A DNA stretch of 36,189 bases from Xanthobacteraceae bacterium (GTDB taxonomy: Bacteria; Pseudomonadota; Alphaproteobacteria; Rhizobiales; Xanthobacteraceae), in NCBI GenBank assembly GCA_031291445.1, contig JARLJA010000179.1:1-36189 (forward strand), given 5' to 3'. Position numbers and translations under genes: made by a program. Below, piece by piece: positions 7,504 to 14,454 of the stretch; the stretch's first letter is position 1, and the number at the start of each line of letters is the position of its first letter. A model generated the notes under the pieces. That model worked only from the letters and a program-made list of their open reading frames with translations. It was not told where the DNA came from and did no database searches.

Positions 7504-8756
7504 CCAAGTACTATCGCCGCAAGGAAGACCATTTCTCGATCGCGGACGGGGACGATCACATCGCGCCGGCGCCCCGCATCTCGGTGCAGGCGTTCTGCGA
7601 GACGGACGACATCGCGACCACCGTGCGGGCCGCCGGCGAGGATCGCCGCCTCGGCAAGGCCCATCTGAGCGTCCAGATGGGAGGCATCGCCGCCGCGATC
7701 GAGGCCTACCGGACCGCGCCGACCCCGAACGTGATCGTGCTGGAGGCGGGCACGCAGGACGAGATCATCAACGGCATCGATCAGCTGGCGAATTGCTGCG
7801 ATTCCGGGACCCGCGTCGTGGTGGTCAACTGTCCCAACGACGTGTTGCTGTACCGCGAGCTCGTTCAGCGCTGCGTCAGCGATTACGTCATGTCGCCGGT
7901 CGGCCCGATCGACGTGGTGCGGTCGATCTGCAAGCTGTATTCGCTGCAGGCCAAGGCGGTCGGCCGGATCTTCGCGGTGGTGGGTGCGAAGGGCGGCGTC
8001 GGCGCCTCGACGGTCGCGCACAACGTCGCCTGGATCATCGCGCGGGATCTCGCGCTGGATTCCGTGGTCGCCGACCTCGATCTCGCCTTCGGCACCGTGG
8101 GCCTGGACTACAATCAGGACCCCGCGCAGGGCATAGCCGACGCGGTGCTTTCGCCCGAGCGCGTCGACAGCGCATTCATCGACCGCCTGCTGGCGAAATG
8201 CACCGACCATCTCAGCCTGCTGGCGGCGCCGGTCAAGCTCGACCAGGTCTACGACTTCGGCGCGGATGCCTTCGATTCGATCTTCGATACCCTGCGCAGC
8301 TCGATTCCCTGCATCGTGCTCGATGTTCCGCACCAGTGGTCGGGATGGACCCGGCGCGCCCTGGTCGGCGCCGACGACATCCTGGTCGTGGCCGCGCCCG
8401 ATCTCGGCAACCTGCGCAACACCAAGAACCTGCTGGCGATGCTGAAGGCCGCGCGGCCGCACGACCGGCCGCCGCTGTACTGCCTGAATCAGGTCGGCGT
8501 GCCGCGTCGCCCCGAGATCAGCACCAAGGAGTTCGCCCGCGCGATCGAGAGCGCGCCGATCGCGGCGATCCCGTTCGAGCCGCAGCTGTTCGGCACCGCC
8601 GCGAACAACGGGCAGATGGTGGCGGAGCTCGCTCCCGGCCATCGTGCCGTCGGGATGTTCCTGCAGATCGCGCAGCAGCTGACCGGCAGCAATATGTCGA
8701 AGCGCAAGAAGTCGTCACTGCTGTCGCCGCTGCTCGGCAAGCTCCGCGCCAAATAG
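7500..8756 (+). CDS. cpaE: CpaE/TadZ-type pilus assembly ATPase, copy 2
   Basis: This 418-residue paralogue of the protein encoded at 121-1383 has the same receiver-like N-terminal region and MinD/ParA-type ATPase domain with the deviant Walker A KGGVGAST. It also shares DLDLAFGTVGLDYNQDP, LDVPHQWSGWTRRALVGADD and the C-terminal AANNGQM segment. Translation is coupled to cpaD2 by an ATGA overlap. Unlike copy 1 it has no cpaF downstream: the next gene, tadD, lies convergent 50 bp away. This operon must therefore rely on the single CpaF seen at the left edge, or on one elsewhere. Confidence 0.93.
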   Translation: MTKYYRRKEDHFSIADGDDHIAPAPRISVQAFCETDDIATTVRAAGEDRRLGKAHLSVQMGGIAAAIEAYRTAPTPNVIVLEAGTQDEIINGIDQLANCCDSGTRVVVVNCPNDVLLYRELVQRCVSDYVMSPVGPIDVVRSICKLYSLQAKAVGRIFAVVGAKGGVGASTVAHNVAWIIARDLALDSVVADLDLAFGTVGLDYNQDPAQGIADAVLSPERVDSAFIDRLLAKCTDHLSLLAAPVKLDQVYDFGADAFDSIFDTLRSSIPCIVLDVPHQWSGWTRRALVGADDILVVAAPDLGNLRNTKNLLAMLKAARPHDRPPLYCLNQVGVPRRPEISTKEFARAIESAPIAAIPFEPQLFGTAANNGQMVAELAPGHRAVGMFLQIAQQLTGSNMSKRKKSSLLSPLLGKLRAK

Positions 8757-8806
8757 GAGTTCGCTTCGGGGTGAAGCCCGGCGGCGGTTCGCACTCCCCG
8801 GCTGTC

Positions 8807-9682
8807 TTACGACGGCGCGTCGGAGCGCTTTCGCGCGCCGTGGCGCGGCTCGACATCCGGGATCGGGTCCGCGGCGGGCTCCTGGTCGGCCCGGCTCCCG
8901 ACCGGTGCGTTGCTGGCTTCGTGTCGCGCGCGGTCGAGCATCTTCCTGAGGTAGGCGACGTTGGCCCTGGCCTTGTCCGCGGGCAGATCGGCCTTGACCA
9001 GGGTTTCGGCCTCCGCGAAGCGGCCCTCCAGCCCGAGCACCAGCGCGAGATTCTGGCGGATGCGTGGATCGGGAGTGCCGTGATCGCAGGCCTTGCGCAG
9101 CACTTCCTCCGCCTTCGACAGCTCCCTGGTCAGGAGGTAGGACACGCCCAGGTTCGACAGCACCGACGGCTCGTCGGGCGCGATCTTGAGGGCGCTCGCA
9201 TAGTAGCGCCGCGCCTCGTCGTGCCGGCCGAGCAGGTCGAGCGAGCTGCCCTGCACCGAGAGAATTCGCCAGTCGGGATTCTCGGGGGTATGCGCGCGCC
9301 CGAGCACGTCGAAGGCCTTCTGGAAATCACCGTTGTCGGCCAGCGCGCGGCCGTAGCCGCCCAGCAGCGCCTTGTCCCCGGGGTGCTGCAGCGTAGCCTT
9401 TTCGAGCACCGCGACGGCCTGTTGGCGCTGACCGTTCCTGCGAAGGACCTGGGCATAGCCAAGCGCCGCGTCGGCGTCCTGCGGGTTGGCCCGGTAGCGC
9501 GCGGCGGCGTCGTCCGCCGCAGGCGGCGAGGCATGATCGGCATTGTCCTCGGCCTTGGAGCCGAGCGATCCCGTGATGTCCGAAATGTCCGGTGTCGTGG
9601 TCTGGCAGCCACCGAGGCCGATGGTCAGCGTCGCCATGACGGCTGCGGTGGCAGAGCGGACGAGGCAGGACCGCAGACGCAT
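8807..9682 (-). CDS. tadD: TadD-like TPR lipoprotein
   Basis: This 291-residue protein has a lipobox LGGC near residue 26 and then several tetratricopeptide repeats from about residue 60 to 240 (for example ALGYAQVLRRNGQRQQAVAVLEKA and NLGVSYLLTRELSKAEEVLRKA). The C-terminus is charged and low in complexity. TadD proteins are TPR lipoproteins needed for Tad pilus assembly, probably as pilotins or scaffolds for the secretin. It is convergent with cpaE2. A CtrA-like element sits 55 bp upstream of the start. The gene could be any Tad-linked TPR lipoprotein; the family call is firm, the symbol less so. Confidence 0.82.
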   Translation of the reverse strand: MRLRSCLVRSATAAVMATLTIGLGGCQTTTPDISDITGSLGSKAEDNADHASPPAADDAAARYRANPQDADAALGYAQVLRRNGQRQQAVAVLEKATLQHPGDKALLGGYGRALADNGDFQKAFDVLGRAHTPENPDWRILSVQGSSLDLLGRHDEARRYYASALKIAPDEPSVLSNLGVSYLLTRELSKAEEVLRKACDHGTPDPRIRQNLALVLGLEGRFAEAETLVKADLPADKARANVAYLRKMLDRARHEASNAPVGSRADQEPAADPIPDVEPRHGARKRSDAPS

Positions 9683-9737
9683 TTACGCTACTCACGTTCG
9701 ACGAACACTTGGTGCGGCGAACGATCGCAAGATAACA

Positions 9738-9752
9738 CTAAGGCCGGGTTAA
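9738..9752 (-). promoter_or_regulatory. CtrA-like box upstream of tadD
   Basis: The minus strand reads TTAA-CCCGGCC-TTAG, seven of eight conserved positions of TTAA-N7-TTAA. It lies 55 bp before the tadD ATG, in the same orientation as the other pilus promoter boxes in this window. Confidence 0.5.
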
Positions 9753-9813
9753 GTTGATGGGACGGTCATCGTGCCCGGGGCCTGGCGGCCGATATGGCGC
9801 GGTCAGGAAGCGC

Positions 9814-9957
9814 TCACCACACGCTGGCGATGCGCAAGACGAGCATCACGATGCCGAGCAGGAGGCTGGCGCAGACGATTGCCGCCGCGCGGTCGCGGCG
9901 CGGCACGCGGAAAGCGAAGCCGTCAGGCGACCAAGGGGCGGGGGCGCGCACAGCCAT
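9814..9957 (-). CDS. Possible small membrane protein, function unknown
   Basis: This 47-residue frame has a soluble basic N-terminal part and a clear hydrophobic segment near the C-terminus (AAIVCASLLLGIVMLVL). It lies downstream of the pilin gene on the same strand, after the pilin terminator, and upstream of tadD. An in-frame ATG at 10002 would add 15 residues. Neither start has a convincing Shine-Dalgarno. I recognise no family. A chance frame is possible in such GC-rich DNA; the membrane segment and position are the only support. Confidence 0.3.
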   Translation of the reverse strand: MAVRAPAPWSPDGFAFRVPRRDRAAAIVCASLLLGIVMLVLRIASVW

Positions 9958-10008
9958 CCGAGGTCCATCGCCCCGACGCGTAAGGATCAATGATGCCGCC
10001 ATAACGTC

Positions 10009-10034
10009 GAAGGCTCCGGTTGACCGGAGCCTTC
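10009..10034 (-). terminator. Hairpin terminator after the Flp pilin gene
   Basis: Perfect 11-base arms GAAGGCTCCGG and CCGGAGCCTTC enclose a four-base loop, 22 bp after the pilin stop. There is no strong U tract, so it may act as an mRNA-stabilising 3' hairpin as much as a terminator. That would fit an abundant pilin message. Confidence 0.65.
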
Positions 10035-10056
10035 GTCGAAACGTCGGATGGTCCGC

Positions 10057-10221
10057 TTACTTCAGCGAGGAGCTGATGGCGGAGAACTTCGAGCTCAGCG
10101 CAGTGCCGAGCGAGTTGACGGCCGCGATGATGGCCAGCGAGATGCCGGCAGCGATCAGGCCGTATTCGATCGCGGTGGCGCCGGACTCGTCCTTCACGAA
10201 ACGGGCGAACAGATTCTTCAT
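10057..10221 (-). CDS. flp: Flp/Fap type IVb pilin
   Basis: This 54-residue prepilin begins MKNLFARFVKDESGATAIEY and continues with a hydrophobic helix (GLIAAGISLAIIAAV). The pattern of a short basic leader, Gly before Ala-Thr-Ala, Glu at +5 and Tyr at +6 is the Flp processing signature; CpaA should cleave after the Gly of ESG. The mature peptide of about 40 residues is the major subunit of the Tad pilus. GGAG lies upstream of the ATG, and a strong hairpin follows the stop. Upstream, 10222-10531 is a 310-bp divergent promoter region shared with the hydroxylase gene. Only one pilin gene was found in the window although secretin, CpaD and CpaE are duplicated. Confidence 0.95.
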   Translation of the reverse strand: MKNLFARFVKDESGATAIEYGLIAAGISLAIIAAVNSLGTALSSKFSAISSSLK

Positions 10222-10374
10222 AGGGGGCTCCATCTACAGGTGCTGTCGAAACGATGTCTGGCTTCGGCAGCCTTTGCTTGCCGGACCATGGCACCGACCA
10301 TAGAAAGGGACACTTGCGACGCGGTTAACCCGATCGCCGAGAAAGCCGCGTATTGGACCACGTCCTTCGGCAGA

Positions 10375-10390
10375 GTAAACGGCGTCTTAA
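10375..10390 (-). promoter_or_regulatory. CtrA-like box upstream of the Flp pilin gene
   Basis: The minus strand reads TTAA-GACGCCG-TTTAC, one mismatch from TTAA-N7-TTAAC, about 154 bp before the pilin ATG. Its orientation matches the other four pilus boxes. Pilin promoters are classic CtrA targets in Caulobacter. Confidence 0.45.
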
Positions 10391-10531
10391 CGACCGTGCC
10401 TAAAATGAACCGATATTCCTGCATGCGAGATGGCTGTTCCGCGCATCGTGGCGGACCCGGCGGTTCACTGCCCCTTAAGTCTGCCGATGTAGTCAGGATG
10501 CGGCACTTATATAAAGTCTGAGGATGCCGCC

Positions 10532-11356
10532 ATGAACCTCCTGATCGACGTTATGATGATGATGGGCGAGACCTTGCTGAAGGTCCTGCCGGTCACGCTT
10601 GTTCTCGCCATCGTGTTTTCCGTGCTCTCGAGCGTCTGGGCCTGCAATCCGGGCACGCCCTGGTGGCGCAAGAGCGACCTGGTCACCGACATCGTCTACT
10701 GGTTCTTCGTGCCGCTGTTCGGGCGTACCCTGCGCATCGGCCTGCTGGTGCTGGGCGCCTCGGTGCTGTTCAACGTCAAGGGCGCCGACGAGCTGATCGC
10801 CTTCTACGACAACGGCCACGGCCCGCTGTCGACGCTGCCGCTGGCGGTGCAGGCGGTGCTGTTCGTCGTGGCGTCCGACTTCATGCTCTACTGGTCGCAC
10901 CGGGTGTTCCACGGCGGCGAGTTCTGGAAGTATCACGCCATCCATCACGCGCCGGAAGAGCTGGACTGGATCTCGGCCGCGCGCTTCCACCCCGTGAACC
11001 TGTTCCTCGGTACCATCGCGGCCGACGTCATCCTGCTGCTGGCCGGGATCTCGCCGAACGTGATGATCTGGGTCGGACCCTTCACCATGTTCCATTCGGC
11101 CTTCGTGCACGCCAACCTGAACTGGACGCTCGGACCGCTCAAATACGTGATCGCGACCCCGGTGTTCCACCGCTGGCACCACACCTCGCTGAGCGAGGGC
11201 GGCAACACCAACTTCGCCGGGACGTTCCCGATCTGGGACATCCTGTTCGGCACCTACCGCATGCCCGAAGGCCAGCTGCCGCAGAAATACGGTGCGGACG
11301 ACGACCGGATTCCTGTGAGCTTCGGAGCCCAGATCCTGCACCCGTTCATTCAGTGA
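10532..11356 (+). CDS. Membrane fatty acid hydroxylase / sterol desaturase family protein
   Basis: This 274-residue protein has several hydrophobic segments and the histidine clusters of the di-iron fatty acid hydroxylase superfamily: SHRVFH, HAIHH, and a C-terminal HRWHH. Such enzymes hydroxylate or desaturate lipids at the membrane; the substrate (fatty acid, hopanoid or carotenoid) cannot be read from sequence. An AGGA Shine-Dalgarno lies seven bases before the ATG. It is transcribed away from the pilin gene and is followed 136 bp later by the orphan cpaB on the same strand. Whether it has a role in the pilus or the envelope is unknown; the placement may be chance. Confidence 0.88.
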   Translation: MNLLIDVMMMMGETLLKVLPVTLVLAIVFSVLSSVWACNPGTPWWRKSDLVTDIVYWFFVPLFGRTLRIGLLVLGASVLFNVKGADELIAFYDNGHGPLSTLPLAVQAVLFVVASDFMLYWSHRVFHGGEFWKYHAIHHAPEELDWISAARFHPVNLFLGTIAADVILLLAGISPNVMIWVGPFTMFHSAFVHANLNWTLGPLKYVIATPVFHRWHHTSLSEGGNTNFAGTFPIWDILFGTYRMPEGQLPQKYGADDDRIPVSFGAQILHPFIQ

Positions 11357-11492
11357 CCATGAGCCTGGCCCGGCGCCCGTTTGCAGTTCGTTCATCTATC
11401 CGGTTCAGGATCGGGCGTCGGGCGCCGGCTCTTTGCGTAGTGTTTCCGCCGGCTTGTAGAGGTCCCGGAGTACGGTACGGAAGGTCAGGCGT

Positions 11493-12341
11493 ATGAATAG
11501 GGCGCGTATCATCGTTCTGGCCATTTCGGTCATCGCCGGAGGGCTGGCGATCTGGCTGCTGAACGCCGGCCAGGAGCCCAAGCCGATGGTCCAGGCCCCG
11601 GTCGTGCAGATCGATACTGCCGAGGTGCTGGTCGCGAAATCCGACATCCAGATCGGCCAGACCGTCTCGGCCGACGACCTGCAATGGCAGACCTGGCCGT
11701 CCGCCAACCTCAGCGCGGTCTATGTTCGCCGCAGCGATCGCCCCGAGGCGTTGAGCCAGTTCGCCGGCTCGATCGCGCGCTCGCCGTTTCTCGCCGGCGA
11801 GCCGATCCGCGAACTGAAGCTGGTCAAGGGGCCGAGTTCGGGCATCATGGCGGCGATCCTGCCGTCGGGCTCGCGCGCGATCTCCACCGAAATCTCGCTC
11901 GAGAGCGGCGCGTCGGGATTCATTCTCCCCAATGACCATGTCGACATCGTGCTGTCCCGCCGCGAGAAGAACATCGCCACGGCCGGCCAAACCCCGCAGG
12001 ATCGGGTGGTGTCGGTCACCATCCTCAACAACATCCGCGTTCTCGCCATCGACCAGACCATCGAGGAAAAGAACGGCCAGAAGGTCGTGGTCGGCAAGAC
12101 CGCGACGCTCGAGCTGAGGCCGGATCAGGTCGAGCTGCTGACCTCGGCGCGACAGACCGGCACGCTGACGCTGTCGCTGCGCAGCATCGCCGACACCAAC
12201 GCGGCGGCGACCCCGGTGGTGCACCGGCAGACCAACGTGGTCACGGTCTATCGCGGCATCGAGCGCGAGTACTACAGCTGCTCGCCGATCTGCCGCGTCG
12301 TCCCCACCGACGGCGGCAGCCAGGGCGCGACTCCCAACTAG
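11493..12341 (+). CDS. cpaB: CpaB/RcpC pilus assembly protein (full length, separate from its operon)
   Basis: This 282-residue protein has an N-terminal membrane anchor (residues 5-23), a SAF-type domain at roughly 45-110 (VLVAKSDIQIGQTVSADDLQWQTWP), and the RcpC/CpaB region with NDHVDIVLSRRE. The C-terminus has a CSPICR pair. CpaB is a periplasmic partner of the secretin. GGAAGG lies upstream of the ATG. Normally cpaB precedes cpaC; here that position holds only an 80-residue relic (3664-3906) and this intact copy stands alone 6-8 kb away. No TTAA element occurs in the 136 bp upstream, so it may be regulated differently or read through from the hydroxylase gene. Confidence 0.92.
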   Translation: MNRARIIVLAISVIAGGLAIWLLNAGQEPKPMVQAPVVQIDTAEVLVAKSDIQIGQTVSADDLQWQTWPSANLSAVYVRRSDRPEALSQFAGSIARSPFLAGEPIRELKLVKGPSSGIMAAILPSGSRAISTEISLESGASGFILPNDHVDIVLSRREKNIATAGQTPQDRVVSVTILNNIRVLAIDQTIEEKNGQKVVVGKTATLELRPDQVELLTSARQTGTLTLSLRSIADTNAAATPVVHRQTNVVTVYRGIEREYYSCSPICRVVPTDGGSQGATPN

Positions 12342-12365
12342 GTTGATTTTCGCTGGATCCGTTCC

Positions 12366-12522
12366 GTCATCCCGAGGAGCACTGCCAACGGGTCCGCGCG
12401 AAGCGCGGCCCGATGACAGGCTCCGCAGCGCGTCTCGAGGGATGAGGCCCCGAATAGCTCGCACCCCGGCCTCATGGATCGAGACGCGCGGCGTTGCCGC
12501 GCTCCTCACCATGAGGAGGCTG
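12366..12522. repeat. Palindromic intergenic repeat (type A) between cpaB and pyrE
   Basis: Imperfect inverted arms at 12430-12449 (GCGTCTCGAGGGATGAGGCC) and 12468-12487 (GGCCTCATGGATCGAGACGC) form the core, with further GC-rich partial palindromes to either side (CATCCCGAGGAG and CTCCTCACCATGAGG). I recall similar elements as dispersed repeats in Bradyrhizobium-type genomes. It fills the gap between convergent cpaB and pyrE. Confidence 0.65.
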
Positions 12523-12529
12523 CCCGGCT

Positions 12530-13096
12530 CTAGCTGTTCTTGAGAAATTCGGACGCGCGGAACAGCGAGCGGAACGGAATGCCGGCGTCGCGGAAAGTTT
12601 CGACGGCGCCCTCCTCGCGATCCACCATGGTCAGCACCAGAACGACCTCGCCACCGGCCTCGCGCACGGCGTCGGCCGCCTTGATCGCCGAGCCGCCGGT
12701 GGTGGTGACGTCCTCGACGATGACGACGCGCTTGCCGTTGAGGCTCTCGTCCTTGGGAAGCCCCTCGACCGAGAGCCGCGCGCCATGTTCCTTCGGCTTC
12801 TTGCGGACGAAGAATGCCGCGATCGGATGGCCCTTCATCCACGACAGCTGGGCGAGCGCGCCGGCGAGCGGCACCGCGCCCATCTCCAGCCCGCCGATGT
12901 AGTCGAGGCCGTCGTCCTTCACCGCCTCGTAGGTCAGCTCGGCGAGCAGCGTGGCGCCCTCGGGATCGAGCATCGTCGGCTTGAGGTTGAAGTAGAAGTC
13001 GCTCTTGCGACCGGAGGCGAGCGTGACTTCGCCGCGCCCGAACGAGCGCTTGGCGATGATGTCGACGAGGCGGGCGCGGGAGGCGGATTTCGACAC
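12530..13096 (-). CDS. pyrE: Orotate phosphoribosyltransferase
   Basis: This 188-residue enzyme converts orotate and PRPP to OMP in pyrimidine biosynthesis. The PRPP-binding motif [14 protein letters not shown] lies at about 124-137, and [10 protein letters not shown], the flexible-loop region, near 97-105. The GTG start at 13096 ([18 protein letters not shown]) is chosen because the longer open frame upstream is Pro/Arg-rich and not family-like. The length is normal for PyrE. It is convergent with cpaB; a 138-bp gap separates it from the transporter genes upstream. Confidence 0.95.
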   Translation of the reverse strand: MSKSASRARLVDIIAKRSFGRGEVTLASGRKSDFYFNLKPTMLDPEGATLLAELTYEAVKDDGLDYIGGLEMGAVPLAGALAQLSWMKGHPIAAFFVRKKPKEHGARLSVEGLPKDESLNGKRVVIVEDVTTTGGSAIKAADAVREAGGEVVLVLTMVDREEGAVETFRDAGIPFRSLFRASEFLKNS

Positions 13097-13234
13097 GGCG
13101 GCTCTTTGTAAAATGGGCTGCGGATTGGCGCGGCCGGACGGTGCGCGCGGCCCACGCGGTGTTGCCCCAGTCTTAGCGGGGCCGGGGAGGCAATGCCAGA
13201 CCCCAGGGCTGCCCATTCACAGCGCAGGCCGCTG

Positions 13235-13765
13235 TCAGGGCTGGCCAAATCCTGCCAGGCCGGCCAGGGCGCCCGCCGCCAGCACCCACAAGGGATGGAT
13301 CCGGGTGGTCAGCATGGTGGCCGCGCCGGCGGCGGTGATCGCCGCGAGGGTCCAGTCGCCGTCGGCGGTCCGGGCGATAAGCGCGGCGCTGGACGCAACC
13401 AGGCCGACGGTGATCGGAACCAGGCCGGCCTGCACGATCCGCCGCCACGGCCGGTCCTTGAAGCGCTGCCAGACCCGCGTCACCAGCGCTGTCAGCACCG
13501 AGGACGGGCCGAACGTGGCGAGCGAGGTCGCGATTGCGCCCGGCCAGCCGGCGACATGCCAGCCGACCAGCGTGACGATCATCATGTTCGGCCCCGGCGC
13601 GGCCTGGGCGAGCGCGTACATCGCGCTGAAATCGCGGCCGTCCATCCAGTGGTGGACGTCGACCACCTGGCGCTGCATCTCGGGCAGGATGGTGTTGCCG
13701 CCGCCGAAGGCAAGCAGCGACAGCTCGGCGAAGATCGCCGCCAGCGACAGCAGCACCGCACTCAC
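13235..13765 (-). CDS. chrA: Chromate transporter family protein, C-terminal-type half
   Basis: This 176-residue hydrophobic protein has the ChrA domain motifs FAELSLLAFGGGNTILPEM and AQAAPGPNMMIVTLVG. Its GTG start overlaps the stop of the upstream half as GTGA, so the two are translationally coupled. Together they equal a standard two-domain ChrA, which is usually a single chain of about 400 residues; split short-chain pairs are also known. The family moves chromate or related anions across the inner membrane; the real substrate is unproven. Confidence 0.85.
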   Translation of the reverse strand: MSAVLLSLAAIFAELSLLAFGGGNTILPEMQRQVVDVHHWMDGRDFSAMYALAQAAPGPNMMIVTLVGWHVAGWPGAIATSLATFGPSSVLTALVTRVWQRFKDRPWRRIVQAGLVPITVGLVASSAALIARTADGDWTLAAITAAGAATMLTTRIHPLWVLAAGALAGLAGFGQP

Positions 13766-14337
13766 CGTGGACCCCGTCGGGTGGTGAGCCAGGTGACGCC
13801 GATGCTGAGCGCGGCCAGCGTCGCCATGGTCGGCAACAGCGGCAGCCGCAGCACCGCGATGCCGACGAAACACAGCGCGGCGATGGCGATGGCGGCGGCA
13901 TTGCCGCGGATCGGCAACGCGATCCTGACCGCCATGGCGATCAGGAGGCCGGCGGCCGCGGCGGCCAGGCCCGCGAAGGCGTGGCGGACGTGGGCGTCCC
14001 CGGAAAACCGCTCATAGACCAGCCCGAGCAGGATCACGATCGCGGTCGGCGCGGCGATCAGGCCGATCAGCGCGGCGAGCGCGCCGGCGACGCCGCGGAA
14101 GCGCAGCCCGATCGCGACCGACAGGTTGATGATGTTGCCGCCGGGCAGGAACTGGCACAACCCGAGCAGCTCGGTGAATTCCGCCGCCGACAGCCAGCGC
14201 CGGTCCTCCACGATCAGCCGGCGCGCCAGCGGCAGCACCCCGCCGAAGCCGGTCAGGCCAAGGGTCAGAAAACCGCCGAACAGTGCGCCGACCGTGGGCG
14301 CGGGTGCGAGCTCATCACGGGCGGCAATGGAATCCAT
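13762..14337 (-). CDS. chrA: Chromate transporter family protein, N-terminal-type half
   Basis: This protein of about 191 residues contains one ChrA domain (LFGGFLTLGLTGFGGVLPLARR and LPGGNIINLSVAIGLRFRG). The common PGP motif is PGG here, while the partner half keeps PGP. The ATG at 14337 is preferred; a TTG at 14373 would add twelve residues. It is the first gene of a coupled pair with the gene at 13235-13765. It lies 117 bp after the aldoxime dehydratase gene on the same strand, so it may or may not belong to that transcript. Confidence 0.84.
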   Translation of the reverse strand: MDSIAARDELAPAPTVGALFGGFLTLGLTGFGGVLPLARRLIVEDRRWLSAAEFTELLGLCQFLPGGNIINLSVAIGLRFRGVAGALAALIGLIAAPTAIVILLGLVYERFSGDAHVRHAFAGLAAAAAGLLIAMAVRIALPIRGNAAAIAIAALCFVGIAVLRLPLLPTMATLAALSIGVTWLTTRRGPR

Positions 14338-14454
14338 GCCGATTTCGTACCGTGCGAGGCGGCCGATGTCCAACCCGTGATCTGTTCACTTCTCCGCTCC
14401 AGCGGGCGGCCCCGCCGCGACGCCACCCTCGCCCTCGGACGGCGGGCGCCGGGG

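Noticed and set aside
10324-10331. GTTAAC upstream of the pilin gene as a CtrA half site
   Set aside because: The sequence seven bases on does not resemble TTAA (GCAA on the coding strand), so it is weaker than the box at 10375-10390.
10508-10515. TATAAA-like sequence just before the hydroxylase gene as a -10 box
   Set aside because: It would place the transcription start about ten bases before the ATG, on top of the Shine-Dalgarno, and no -35 box lies at the right distance.
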